In this document: positions 23,869 through 42,541 of the stretch, piece after piece
How positions within the stretch are numbered: position 1 is the stretch's first letter
Layout: each line of letters begins with the position of its first letter
DNA from: Hericium rajendrae
Taxonomy: Eukaryota; Basidiomycota; Agaricomycetes; Russulales; Hericiaceae
NCBI GenBank assembly: GCA_033439255.1
Contig: CM065890.1
Span: 992,001-1,056,000 of the forward strand
Direction of reading: 5' to 3'
Length of the DNA stretch: 64,000 nt
Made by a program: the position numbers and the translations under genes
The notes under the pieces: generated by a model
Told to the model about the DNA's origin: nothing
Seen by the model: only the letters and a program-made list of their open reading frames with translations
Database searches by the model: none

Positions 23869-23892
23869 CGGTCCGACAACCGGTTCCCCGCA
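23869..23892 (+). repeat. Promoter direct repeat, copy 2
   Basis: Second copy of the 24 bp element. The CGG/CCG half-sites and the CCCCGCA tail are kept while the middle varies, which is what a protein-binding site would look like. Confidence 0.75.
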
Positions 23893-24000
23893 TTAATTCG
23901 ACTATGCCCGTCCTCAATAAAAACCCCTCGTCGTCGTTGTCCAGCATGTACAGACTACGACGTCACCGTTCGGATCTATCACAGCATACGCTTCTTCACC

Positions 24001-25326
24001 ATGGATCCTACTCCTCCCGTTCCCGCTCCTAAACTGTTCGATTTGACCGGCCAGAATGTCCTGATCACCGGTGCAACCAGAGGTAAGCTTCTGACCTTTC
24101 ATGACCCAAAGGAGTCTTCCGTCGATGTGACTCTAATACCTTCCTCTCCAAGGGATTGGGGCTGCATGCGCCATGGCTTTGGCCGAGGCTGGCGCCTCTG
24201 TCTGCCTGATCATCCGTAATCCACCCGCAGACGCACAACCCAACCTGGAAACAGTCAATTCCATTCGGGCTAAGGGGCACACGGCCCAATACATCTTCTG
24301 CGATTTGGGAGATCTTGAAGCCGTCAAGAGCATCTTCCAGCACGCCCTTGACGCTATGGGAGGCCAAATCCACGTCCTTGTCAACTGCGCTGGTATTCAA
24401 CGGCGATCCCCGAGCGTCGACTTTTCGGAAGAGGATTGGGACGATGTACGTGTCCCCCTCGCATCACACGCGACCAGCTGTTATCTGCTGGTCCGGCCTG
24501 CCTATCTCCTAGATGCAGCATCTCGCGCGTCTCTTTTGCTTGCACATCTCGTCTCTTGCCGAATACCACGCTCACTCTTCTCCTGTATTTCCTTCCCTGC
24601 CGCAGGTTCTGAACATTAACCTCAAATCGGTATGGCTGCTTTCCCAAGCAGCCGGGCGACACATGGTGCCCCTCCGCCGGGGCAAGATAATCAACTTCTG
24701 CTCGCTGCTCACGTTCCAAGGCGGGCTCACCGTGCCTGCGTACGCCGCCGCCAAGGGTGCCCTCGGCCAGCTCACCAAGGCCCTCAGCAACGAATGGAGC
24801 CAGCATAACGTGCAGGTGAACGGCATCGTCCCCGGCTACATCGCGACAGACATGTACGTGACCCCCCGATCGCCCCATCCGCTGCAGCGCCCGCCCGTCC
24901 GACCGTGCTCCAAATTTTCTTCTTCCTTCTTCGTTTCGGACTCCGCGATGCATGCGGGCCGGAGCCCCGCGCCTGGCCGCATCTTATCGCCCGCGCACTA
25001 GGGCGCGGGTCGTCCCCTCCTTACGCACGCTTCTCGCGCACCCACTGCAGATGACCCGCGCACTGCTGACGCGCACGTTGCCTTCGCCAGGAACGAGAAG
25101 CTGCTCGCGGACCCGGTCCGCCTGCGCCAGATCTCTGAGCGCATTCCCGCGGGGCGATGGGGCGTGCCCGCCGACTTTGCGGGCCCCGTCGTGTTTCTCG
25201 CCAGCGCCGCGAGCACGTACGTGTGCGGCGAGCTGCTCGTCGTCGACGGGGTGAGTTTTTTCCACCTCTTCTCCTGCCTGTGCTCGCAGCTGACAGCTTC
25301 GGCTCCAGGGGTGGCTCGGGCGGTAG
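24001..25326 (+). CDS. Short-chain dehydrogenase, KduD-like
   Basis: Five exons (24001-24082, 24153-24445, 24606-24853, 25091-25250, 25309-25326) give 266 residues. SDR hallmarks: the cofactor loop ITGATRGIG, NCAG in VLVNCAGIQ, the catalytic Ser in [10 protein letters not shown], and YAAAK with active Tyr and Lys. The sequence [14 protein letters not shown] followed by [22 protein letters not shown] and the end VVDGGWLGR match 2-deoxy-D-gluconate 3-dehydrogenase (KduD) and related sugar-acid reductases. Substrate is therefore likely a sugar or sugar acid, but this group is not specific. No signal peptide; cytosolic. It shares a promoter with the polyol dehydrogenase, so both may serve one carbohydrate pathway. 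The third intron is long (237 nt) compared with the usual 50-70 nt. Confidence 0.92.
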
Positions 25327-28300
25327 GCGCCCCGCGGCGCAGGATTGAAGGGGACAGGGCAAATACAAATCGGAAGGGAAATGGCAGTGCTTCTAGCTGT
25401 AACAGTATTGTATTGTGTGGTGGGCCCAGGCTCTCATGAACGCACGACTGCGACTCTTGCGCACGGTGGGACTTATCGCGGTATCCTCGATGCACGAAGC
25501 CCCGCGTCCGACGAAAACTCCGAGCCCCGCGCGGCCAATCATTAATTATACCCCCATGACGTCGTGCGCAGGCAACAGATGCGCCCTGCCTGTCCCTGGC
25601 GCGACACGGCGTCCTGACACGCCAAAAAAGGCGGTCCGAGACGCTTCCTGGTGCACAAATGCCCTGGCGATCGCCCTACGCCCACGCCATTCGGGGATCG
25701 GGCCACGCTGTGCGTAATGGCGCATCCAGCAGCGGTGTCTGCCGGCGCGAAGACGAAGGCAGCAGTTCATTTGCCTCTGCGTTGCGCCGTGTGCCTTCGT
25801 GCCCGGCGGTGTCGAACGCAGCGGGCGAACCCAGGCGAATCTCCCGCCGGCGGGTGGGCCCCTGCAGGACGTAATGCGCACAGTCCAAATGCACGGGATA
25901 TCGGATCGCCCTGCGTTTCAGTGCGAATTTTCGTCGGTCGATCTGCAAGCCCGAGCAATGGCGGCAAGTTTCGTCTGAGACCCTGACCCCGCGCTCGGGT
26001 TCGCTCCGGGCCGGACGACCGTGACCCTAAGCAGCGATCTGGCGATCTTTCATCCTGCGTGCACCGCTGGGTGTTTGTTTTGCGCTGCAGATGCATCTTC
26101 ATGAATTCATTAATGTGGGCCCAGGCCCGCGGGCACGGGGCGGGCGAGCAGTTCACGCACGCCTACCTCGAGGCGCCGGCGGCGCACGCACAGAACCGCG
26201 CATCCGCTGCCCGCGTTATCGACCGCGGTCGGATCCCACGCGCACAGGTCTTGTGAGCAGCCCGCGCGGGGTGTGGGCACCCTCTTGCGATATGCGCATG
26301 CGAAGGTTCAATGCAGGCCTCATTAGGCGCGTTCATCGTTCGTGCAGCGGAACGTCCTCGTACCCGCACAGCGCGCGTCGATCCGTGTATAGCCTCTCTG
26401 GTCTGCCAAAGGCAGAGCAGCCGCTTACTCACCCATCGTGCCTCAGGATCGTCTCGTCTGACGGCCTGTCCCGGGTTGCCGCGCACAGAAGCCACGGCCT
26501 GCGAACATGGGTCCAAATGGACGCGGGCCGAGCGCGCGACGCAACGCAAGGCGGCGGGGCTGCTGCAGGAACGAAAAGCGGCCGCACGTCGTCATCGATG
26601 GATGTAGCCGCGAAATAAGCTCGATAATAGCCGGCGCCCCTGCGCGCGGTGAGTTACAGTATTTCGCCGAGCAGGTATGGATCCGGTGCGCGCCGGCCCG
26701 TGCATGCAGAGGGAATTCAAAGACGCTGTGATCCAGGCCGTGTGATCGCTGCGTCGGGGACGTGCGTTCCGATGGAAGGCGCACGGCGCGAGGCTCGGAA
26801 TGGAGATAGAGGTCCGAGCGGCACGTGTTGGAGGGCCAAGGCGGGGGCACGAAATTGATGTTTCTGAGAGGCACGATCAGCGCGCGTGTTCTGTGAATGC
26901 ATCTGCACTGTGCGCGGAGCACAGGCGAAGACGCGAAGGCGGCCGTTTAGAGTGGGGACACGTTCGTGTCCGCGGCGGCAGGATCTCTGCAGCGCTGCAC
27001 GGAGCTCGGCCTCGTCGCGTACATGCAGAGGACGTGGTGCGCGGATTGGGACGCCGGCAGGCGTGGCCCTGATGCGAAGATGTCACCTTGCTGCGTTCGG
27101 CGCTAGGCGACGACCCCAGAAAGCGAGAGCACGGTCATGTGCGGCGCTCGCGCGTCGGATTACGTCCGCGGATGCATAGGATGCAGCCTGCGGCACGATG
27201 GCAGATCACCAGGCCGCTTGGTATATTACTTGCAATCGTGGAAGTCTGCTCGCGCACGTCCGGAGGAAGCGGTATGTGCATCTTCTGTCGGGCTCGCGCG
27301 GGCCCTGCTTTGCTGTAGAAGCCCGGATCTTTGCCACCGTGCTTGGGATGCGCACTGAGAACAGAAGGCCGCCGGCGGGGCGCTGCGTGCGCGGGGACCT
27401 GGAGAGAACGCAGAAGGGCAGAAGGCGCGAAATTGCGCTTCGCAGCCGCCATCAAAAAACGTGAAGATCCCAGTCGCGCCGCGCGTGATATGCAATTTTC
27501 GGGCGCGGAGGCAGGCCTCTGCAGGGCGGTTGGGCGACTCGGGCCGTGCAATAGAGATACGCAATTGAGGTGGGAAGAAACGGTACTGGGCTTTGGAACC
27601 AAAAAAGTGAGGTTACCCGACTTGTGAGCTTCTTTGACGCGCCGTTTGCAGAATTTTATCTGTGGAATTGATACAACTCAGACCACGCGCGATTCGCTCG
27701 GACATTGCAGTGGAAAACCGTAATTGACAGTCTTGATCGAGGGAGGCGTTCACGGCATGGCAACGACAGTTCCTGCATCCTACATACAACTCTCACTGTA
27801 TTTCTGGGCTTGACACCAGATTACAGCGATCTGGACTCATAATATGCACGGAAGCGAGGGTCAGAGGCTGTGGGCGAAGCGTCGTAAATGAAAGATGCAG
27901 GAAGGACCTGGACCTACGATGTGTCAAAGTGGATCTACAACTGCAACTATCACTGTAGTGGCCGCTTGGCAAGAAGATCCAGAAATAAGTCGTTATCGTC
28001 GGGGCGCCCTGCAGGGGCGGATAGAAGGGCGCGAGAAGGAACGCGGGCGTCCACATGCGAACATGCAGGGACGCCGATCCCGATTCTGCGAAGGCTGGCG
28101 CCAGGGTCGAGGACGCCCTCCCGATGTCAACGAACGCGCGTGGAGCTCGTAAATCGTCAATCTGTCTATGGCGGACAGCGTGCCGTAAAAGACGACAAAG
28201 CTGCGATGCCGCAGTTCGTCATCACAGTACACAACTGCCACTGACTGTCGAAGTCGTTATCGCATCCAGCACGTGTTGCAGTCAGCAGCCGTGCAGTAAC

Positions 28301-28563
28301 ATCAGGTGTTGCGCGCCGCGCGCATGATTCCGAAACGCGGGGGTCCTGACGGCGACTGGTAACGTTAGCGACTTACAATTTCGGCGACGGGCTCTATCTG
28401 CTTGACAGCACGTCGCATCGGGATCAACGGCAAGCCCCCACAAGGATACATAGGCAAGGCCGTGATGGTCGCGATTAAGAGGAAGTGAATCTAGATCTAA
28501 CCATGAATCTAATCTATGTGGAAGCACGCAGGCCTGCATCGGAGCGAACGTGTGCGGGCGGCG
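25327..28563. other. GC-rich gene-free interval of 3.2 kb
   Basis: From about 25450 to 27600 the DNA is very GC- and CpG-rich, with open frames of 60-175 codons overlapping on both strands in most frames. None carries a domain, a start with linked splice sites or low-complexity coding bias, so I call no gene. From 27600 to 28560 composition returns to normal and also lacks a gene. No terminal repeats or transposase or polymerase motifs were seen. Confidence 0.5.
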
Positions 28564-30748
28564 CTAAGGCGTCCACATCTTGCTTGTGACATACTTGAGC
28601 AGCTGCGCGTCGTTCATCGTGCGCAAGTCCGTCAGGCGGTCGACACCCTGGCCACGGATTAGCATGTAAAAGATAGTTTGAGGGAAGCAGCGCACCTCCT
28701 CCTGCGCCTTGCGGATGACGCGCGTGGCGATGAAGGCGCTGATCTCCCGGATGCGCTCGAGGCGCGGGTAAATCAGGTCCAGCGCGCGCTCCTCAGGCGT
28801 GAGCGAATCGGCGAGGCCGAGCGACGCCGCCTCGACCATGCTGTCCGTCATGGACGCCGCGCGACACAGGATCGCACCAAGACCCATTCCTACGCGGCGT
28901 CAGAAAACACATCACGCAATGCGCATCCCCGACGCACCTGGGAAGATGTACATGTTGTTGCCCTGCCCGGCGTAGAGCGTGCGGCCCTCGTATTCTATCT
29001 CTGGGAATGGCGAGCCCGACGCGAAGAGCACGCGGCCCTTCGTCCAGTCGACGGCGTCTTGGAACTCACATTCGGAGAGCCGCACAGGGTTCGAGAGCGG
29101 GAAGATGATGGGACGCGGGTTGAGCGCAGCCATGAGCTCGACGACGTCTTGGTAGAAGGCGTTCTGGTGAAGCACGGTGAGCTGGGTCAGGGAGGAGCAT
29201 ACCGGGAAGAAAGCGGCGGACCTTCATGGTGGAGAGGCCGAGGAGGGCGGTGGGCTGGACGTAGTTCACGATTTCGGTGAGGTCAGTCATGGGCGGGCCG
29301 GTATAGTCATGGCGCGAGAAGACTGCATGCGCTCAGCGTCAGTCGTTATCCTCCCTGACAATGTATCCCGATGAACCTCACTCTTCTTGTGCTCGGCGAT
29401 GGTACCGCGCTCATTGTAGACCAGGCCCTGCGAGTCCACCAGCCAGATGCGCTCGCGCGCCTCGTCTTCCGAGAGGCCCTGCAGCTTGAAGAAACTCATG
29501 AGCTGCATGCCCACGCCCACGCCCGCGGATCCCGCTCCGAAGAAGAGGATGCGATGATCCGAGAGCGGCCGCCCAGATGCAGCGGAGGAGAGCTTCGCGG
29601 CATTGAGGAAGCCAGAAAGCACGACGGCACCGGTGCCCTGGATGTCGTCATTGAAGACGGGGTACCGGTGGCGGAAGGCTTCGAGGTATTTGAAAGCTTT
29701 CTCGGTGGAGAAGTCCTAGGGTCGAGCCGCAGCGGATCAGACGGGAAGGTGTGGATGGCAGGAATGCGGAGATACTGACCTCGAACTGTATGAGCAGCTT
29801 CGGGAACTGGACAGACATCTCGTGCATGAACTCCTCCATGAACTCGGTCATCACTTCTTCAGAAACGCGCTTCTGACGAAGTCCGAGATAGAGAGGGTCG
29901 TCCAGGTACCTCTGGGTGTTGGTGCCCAGGTCAAGGCAGATCGGGATGGTCGAAGACGGGCGGATGCTGTCGATATACTCAGCTATAGAATACAGGCCAG
30001 CCCCAGAGACGCCCACCCTGCTCCTGCGACGTAGAGCGACAGCTTGCCGATCGAGATCGGCATGCCGTTCACGCCGAGATCGCCCAAGCCTAAAATGCGG
30101 GATCCTGTATCGCGACATGAGCGTAGTCCAGATGCAACCATTCGGGTCCCACACACCATCTGTCACGACAGAGATCCGCGCCTCATCGATACGAGGCCAG
30201 TTCCGCAGAACCTGGCCAATCTTTCCCTTGTCAAGCAGGGAAATGTACTGCACACAAACAAGCTAGTTAGCCCCCATTTCACTCTACCGCAAACGCAAGC
30301 CACGCACCAGTCCTTCCGGTCGACGGAAAATATGTGAGTGCTGGATACACGCGTCCCCGACCGTTGGCGTGTAAATCAGCGGCGTGAATTCCTATACGTG
30401 CACGTCCCTTCGTTCACCGAGCGAGCCTCTGCAGGCACATATATACGCACAGACAGATTGCTGATGCAGAGCCGGTAGAACATGTCCTCGTCGGCGTGCT
30501 TCAGCTGCGAGAGGTAGATGTACTGCTCAAGCGGCTTGTCCTTCGAGCGCAGCTGCGCGAGGCAGCGCACGGCGTGCACAGAGGGGTCGTGCACGGGCGG
30601 GGTGAGCCCGCGCGGCAGCGGCTCGGGCGCTGTGTGGGGCGGGTTAGCGCGCATCGGGGCAATGGTGGGGAGAGGATGTAGTACGAGAGGGCTCGACTCT
30701 GAGTTTTTGGACTCCGTTGACCCAGTACGGGGTGAGAGTGCGAGTCAT
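28564..30748 (-). CDS. MAE1: Malic enzyme (NAD(P)-dependent)
   Basis: Ten exons, 5' to 3': 30685-30748, 30451-30629, 30308-30391, 30157-30247, 30017-30104, 29780-29966, 29382-29715, 29222-29322, 28938-29181 and 28564-28889, giving 565 residues. It decarboxylates malate to pyruvate, supplying reducing power. Family landmarks: [39 protein letters not shown], the metal site [15 protein letters not shown], the dinucleotide fold [15 protein letters not shown], and [17 protein letters not shown] with [11 protein letters not shown]. Cofactor choice and location are not clear: there is no obvious mitochondrial presequence in [17 protein letters not shown]. The N-terminal region is shorter than in many homologues because the first intron joins EPS to [12 protein letters not shown], so the 5' model is the least certain part. 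The intron 29182-29221 is only 40 nt. Confidence 0.92.
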
Positions 30749-32505
30749 AATCGTCGATAGGGGCACGTATGAGTCAAAAAGAAAAGTGTGTCGTTCGTGC
30801 AGGAGGTGGTCCAAGTGAAGAAGATGCGATTAGCAGAACCCGGTGCACGACGGCTTTTATGAAATGGGTGGCAGGAGCGCAAGGAACGGAAGGAAGGAAA
30901 GCACAAATGGGATCGGGCGAGGCGCTACATTTTATAGGGGTGACCTGGACCATTCCTACGACCGTGTGCATCGGGTGATTTGGGCAATCCGGCCATTGCT
31001 GGCCAATGGGGGCCCTGCGAATGGCAGACCGTGCCCGTTGCTTGGGGTATCCGGGTGCAGGATTCGCTTTGATTCGTGCATCAGATGTAATCACACTGCC
31101 AGTGCCTCACGTCAGTCATGGGTCAGCGGTGAGCGGTGGGCGGAAGTGATCTGAGCAAGATTTTTGGGACGACTGGAAACCATGTGAGCATTGGTTGCTT
31201 GGAGATGCAGAACGACTTTCGTGCAATGATATGATGGGGCGGAGGGACGGAGAGACGCGTCGGCAGGACTTGTCGGAAGAGCGCGTGTCTCACGGTTTTT
31301 TCGTTCTGCACGAATGACGATGAAGATGTCTTATGGACATGTTGACCATCAACATCTTTGACAGTTCGCTCCTGGCAACGACGTTGGCAGTATCGCTGTG
31401 GCCATAGCTACCGACGACTGACGATCATACAAATCAAGGCGCAACATCATCGCTGGTCGGCACTTCACACGTTTGGTGCTCGACGTCGACGTATCTCGAT
31501 CCATACGAGAGCGCCTGCGCACAGAAAAAATATGCCCGTTTGGCAGCTTCTGGCTGCTCCCGGTCTGAGTAACCTGTCGGATCGCCGACATGAGGACACG
31601 GTCTAGAGGTAGGCTCGACCAGTGCTCGACCCCAGACGGAGCTTTGGCGGACGCGGAAGGGCGCGCACGGCATGCCGCGATGACCCCCATCCCGTCTCCG
31701 ACGCATTCCGCGGGGTGCAGATCACTATGTAAAGGTGCTTTGTCGTGCATGAAAGGGAACGACCTTGCGGTCAGCCAGGATATGTGAAAAGGAGTCTCAG
31801 AGTGGGGTGTATTCAAGATAGGTGACGGCGTTTGGCATCTTTGCATGACGGTAGGATTGTGAGACGGGCAGTCTCGGATTGGGATGCGAGGCTGAAGATA
31901 GGTAAGTTAGATTCGTAGAAGGCGGCGTAGTCGGCATTACAGGCGACCTCCTCCGTAATGCCGACCACCTCCTTTAGAGGCATCACGCTTGAGGAGGCTT
32001 GAGATCATCGCTGACATATGGACAAAGGTCATCCGGCTGGGACCGTTTTGGGCAGCTTCGTGCATCCAAGGGAGTTAACTTACTTACTGGCCGGCAGGTC
32101 AGTATCCCAGGCAGAGTACTTACACACTTGACTCAACCTTCATGCCTCGAGGCCGACATGTCTGGCCGGTCAGTCTCCAAATCTATGATGAACACGCACC
32201 AAGTCAATCAAGCGCGTAGAAAGGGCTGATGCAGAAGGAAGCTAACAACGGTGCTGCCCGTGCTCTGCTGTTGTCGTGATGGCGGGAAATGGAATAGAGA
32301 AGTCTTCATGTCTCTTGACAGTTAATCAATACAACGACCGTCTTCTGGGCGAGGCCAGCAACGAAAATGGTTGCCTGACAGGGTCGCGCATCTATTGCGC
32401 GGATAGAAAGGCCAAGCACGTCGCGACCAGCACGAGAAGAGCGCAGAATCTGCTAACGTCCAGATTAAAGTCTAGGCCATACTCTTCTTCCACATGCGGT
32501 TCCAC
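30749..32505. other. Interval between malic enzyme start and DUS1 end
   Basis: Contains the malic enzyme promoter and DUS1 3' flank. A 165-codon minus-strand frame (31349-31846) is Ser/Arg-rich without a domain or splice partners and is not called. A perfect 11 bp inverted repeat at 31930-31965 is listed separately. Confidence 0.5.
31930..31965. repeat. Perfect 11 bp inverted repeat (hairpin)
   Basis: GTCGGCATTAC and GTAATGCCGAC are exact reverse complements separated by a 14 nt C-rich loop. Purpose unknown; it sits far from either gene start (about 1.2 kb upstream of malic enzyme, 540 bp beyond the DUS1 stop). Confidence 0.75.
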
Positions 32506-33786
32506 CTAGCGACCAAAATCGTCCAAGTCCGTCACCCCTTCTACACCTCTGTCCTCGTCCTCGTCCTCGTCCTCACTGCGGTCTTCCTTATCCGAATCGA
32601 GCGGGCCCGCAGCCTCACCTCGCCATCGCTGCACTCTCCCGCGCAGGAGCGCCTCGATCTCGTCAATATCCGCACACTGCACGAGGGCTTTGCGGAACTT
32701 GGCGAACCAGGGCCGCCGAGTGCTGTTCTTGAAGTTAAGTGGGGCTGATCGGCAGGTACAAGAACAGCGTACCACTGGAAGTCAATGAAATGTCGGATGT
32801 GCGTCTGAATAGTCTGAAGTGTTGCGGTGTCGGGGTATCTGCGGCAGAGGTCAAGGTATTCAAGAGAAATGCGGACAGGGTCCGGCAGCTTGCCCGTTCC
32901 ATCGAACAAACTAATCAAAACGCCTTACTTACTTCTGCTTCATCTTCAAAGGTGATGGCACGCACCATGGGTTTCCGAGCAGCGTCTCGCCGACCATCAC
33001 ACCATCCGCGCCTGTGTGCTCAAGATTCGCGGGTATATCTGCCCACATGCGCACATTGCCGTTGCTCACGACCGGGATGTCCAAGCTCTCTTTGAGCACC
33101 CGGACCTGTGCGAGGTCTGCCGCGCCCTGGCGGCGGCGGCGCGAGGAGACGGTGCGCGCGTGCAGGGTAAGGAAGGACGCGCCGGCGTGCTGCAGGCGCT
33201 GCGCGAGGGCGAGGGTCTGTGTGGCGGGCTGGCAGAGGCGCAGTTTCGCGGAGACGGGGATGGGGAGGGAGTGCGAGAGGGATGAGACTTGCAGATGGAG
33301 TGAGCATGGTGCGGGTGGACAGGGCGAAATAAGCGCACCGATGTTCTCGATGAGGGGCCAGTCCCTCTGGCCGAGGAGGTAGGCGCCGTAGTGCCCTTCG
33401 CGCGCTGCGTCTTGAGGGCAGCCGAGGTTTAGATCTGCGGTGCTTGTCGATCGTCGCGGTCATTCGTCTGCCATTGATACGAAGGAGGAAAAAGGTATAC
33501 CTATGCCATCGCAATATCCAGCCATCTTCTGTGCAGCGCGCACGACGATTTCAGGGTTGTCACCGCATAGTTGCACAACAACAGGCCGATCTTCAGGGCC
33601 ACCGAGTTCGCGCTGGTGATATTCGAGGTATTCCTGGGAGGAGAGCAGGAGATCGGGGTGCAGCATCTGCGTGAAGACGAGCGAGGCTTTGTATTTTCGG
33701 GTCAGGACGCGGAATGGTAGATCGCTCTGGTTTACCATTGGCGCTGAAATGAAGGAAAGATCAGGTAGACCGACATTCATCATCAT
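32506..33786 (-). CDS. DUS1: tRNA-dihydrouridine synthase, Dus1 type
   Basis: Five exons, 5' to 3': 33501-33786, 33339-33434, 32966-33287, 32773-32910 and 32506-32722, giving 352 residues. An FMN enzyme that reduces uridines in the tRNA D-loop. Visible landmarks: FISAPMVNQSDLPFR at the start of the TIM barrel, VVQLCGDNP, the catalytic cysteine in DLNLGCPQDAAREGHYGAYL, HART in FLTLHARTVSSRRRRQG, VVSNGNV and GADGVMVGETLLGNP. The C-terminus is an acidic Asp/Glu run (EDEDEDEDRGVEG). Three Met codons stand in a row at the start; the frame stays open 51 codons further upstream, but conserved sequence begins right after them. Divergent from the ABCC transporter with 327 bp between starts. Confidence 0.92.
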
Positions 33787-34113
33787 GGTGAATCTAGCAT
33801 GGGCGAAGTTGCGCTGCGCATGAAGATGGCGAGCGGCGGCACTGAAACTGCAGATCGCAATTGCATAGACTGGTGCCGGCGGTCCGCAGTTTGATTGCCG
33901 ACCGACGTTGGGATGGTCAGTTCCTGATTCGGACCGCAAGGGCGTCAGTTTGATTCGGAACCGGTTTGAGTCAGCGGCGCTTGCTCAAGATAACTCTGCA
34001 TTTGCGATTCGCTGTTCTCTACGTCTCTCCTTCTCCCTTCACCGTCTCCGTTCATCCCGCCTCCGCGCGCAGTTCATTCACAAGCAACGTGGTAGTAGCG
34101 GAAAGCGGTGAAC
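33787..34113. promoter_or_regulatory. Divergent promoter of DUS1 and the ABCC gene
   Basis: A 327 bp space between the two start codons. C/T-rich runs (CTCTCCTTCTCCCTTC near 34023-34040) precede the ABC gene. No clear TATA box. Confidence 0.45.
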
Positions 34114-40989
<6,876 letters not shown>

Positions 40990-41741
40990 TACTGACGCTG
41001 ATACCACGATGGGTGGATATCTTGTTTCTTGCATTATTATATCTGCAGTTAGAGTGCATATAGAGTTGATTTGGATTTACATGCTGGTGGGTCGCATGTT
41101 TGACCACTGTCCTGGCTGCTTGTGTTTTTGTGTCGGTGAGTCTAGTCCCTCTGCTTGCAAGAGTTCTGAGCTTCGAGAAGCCCATACTTATTGATGTGCC
41201 ATATCATTATGGCCTTCGGAGCGTCGTTCGGCCAGTATGTAGGGAGTCGAATCCCACGGCTAATTCTGGATCACCGAATGTTGCCTTCAATAATAGTTGC
41301 AATGACTGGAGATACGGATGTGGATAGCACTCTTCTTTTAGGGCCGCGGAGACAACAACTGGAAATACTTCTCTGGACAATCCCTCGCTTAGCGACGATA
41401 AATGGATGGTGCTTCTCGTTTCTATCACGACACTACTCCGTACACTACATCGTTTCTGCTTCAGTCCACTTCGTGTGGATGATGCATTGGACCACCAGAT
41501 GTCATGCCCACAGGGCAACAAATGCGCTTCCGCCTCTTGACTTATATTAGAGACGAGATAGTGATGTCCACGAGCTATCCGAAGATCGTCTATGGTATCT
41601 ATTATACAAGTAGTACAGGTGTGGTGGTATGGCGACACAAGGGTATCTAGCTTACATGGCCACTCCGAACTCAGCGGAATAAAACAATCCTCCGTCCGTC
41701 CGTCCAACCAAGTCCTCCTTGGCTTTTGGGTATCCTGAGGA
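40990..41741. other. Convergent 3' flanks
   Basis: AT-richer spacer between the ABCC gene and single-pass copy 3. A long minus-strand open frame runs through it from copy 3, but its translation here has no family features. Confidence 0.55.
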
Positions 41742-42541
41742 TCAGATATTATCATGTCGCAGCCCCGGCATCCACCGTAACTGCAGCGCGTTGCGCGATA
41801 CGTCCGCGCTCTCCTCTCCTCCCCTGTGGGATGGCACGTCCGCGAGCCCGAACACGAGCTCGCCGCGCTGACCCAGGCGCGACTCCTCCTCTGGGGGTCG
41901 CCGCGGTGCAGGCATCTGCACGAGCACGGCGACGTGCGTTTTGGACTCGGGCGCGGGCGCTGGGGTGGCAGCGGGGTGCTCGAGCGGGTAGACGCCGCGG
42001 AACCAGGACTGCGAGAGCATGATGTGGTGCTCGACGGCGTACGGGAGGGGCACGGGCGAGGGCGCGAGCAGACCGGGCGCGGGCGGCGCGTGCGGCCGCG
42101 GCGGCGGGTCCGTCCAGGCTGCGACGGGCTGCAGGCAGTGAGATTAGAACGTGATGGGGACGCAGACGCGCAGTGCGCACGCACCATGATGTCTTCCCAG
42201 CGCCTGTCAGTGCGCAGCCTTCCCGTCATCTCGTCCGGCTCCGCGCCCGCATCACCCAGCCACACGTCCCACAGCGCAGGCCGCCCGTCATGCTGCCTGT
42301 GCGTGCGCGGGGCGGGCGCGGGTGGCCTGCGGCGCGCGAGGTAGCGCCTGCTGCCGACGCCGATGCCGATGAGCACGGCGACGCCGCCGAGGAAGGCGAG
42401 GAGGAAGGCGAGCGCTTTCTGCGAGTCGCCGGTGCTGGTGCGGAGGGTCGCGTGCGCGGTGGGCTCGGGGATGACGGTGGGCGTCGCTGCGGCGGCGATG
42501 GGCGAGTTCACGCCGTTGTACGCGCCGAGGGGGTCGGACAT
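41742..42541 (-). CDS. Single-pass membrane protein, MPSP-motif family, copy 3
   Basis: Two exons (42185-42541, then 41742-42128) give 247 residues. The N-terminal head (MSDPLGAYNGVNSPIAAAAT) is followed by one membrane helix (ALAFLLAFLGGVAVLIGIGV), a basic stretch (SRRYLARRR) and a cytosolic tail with PALWDVWLGDAG, WEDIM-PV at the exon junction, VAVLVQMPAP and ELVFGLADVP. These blocks align in order with copies 1 and 2 (10936-12821), and the single intron is at the same place in phase 0, so the three genes are one family although overall identity is low. The minus-strand frame also stays open as one long stretch, but the DIM-PV join and the sibling genes support splicing. Function unknown. 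Confidence 0.8.

Larger units (their letters stand above)
23670..24000. promoter_or_regulatory. Shared divergent promoter with duplicated CGG...CCG element
   Basis: The only upstream DNA for both the zinc dehydrogenase (minus) and the SDR (plus). It contains two near-identical 24 bp direct repeats, 76 bp apart. Their cores, CGGTCCGAACTACCG and CGGTCCGACAACCG, are CGG and CCG half-sites facing each other over 9 and 8 nt. This is the arrangement many fungal Zn(II)2Cys6 regulators bind. Co-regulation of the two genes is inferred. Confidence 0.6.

Noticed and set aside
31349-31846. 165-codon minus frame
   Set aside because: No motif, no splice partner, Ser/Arg-rich noise.
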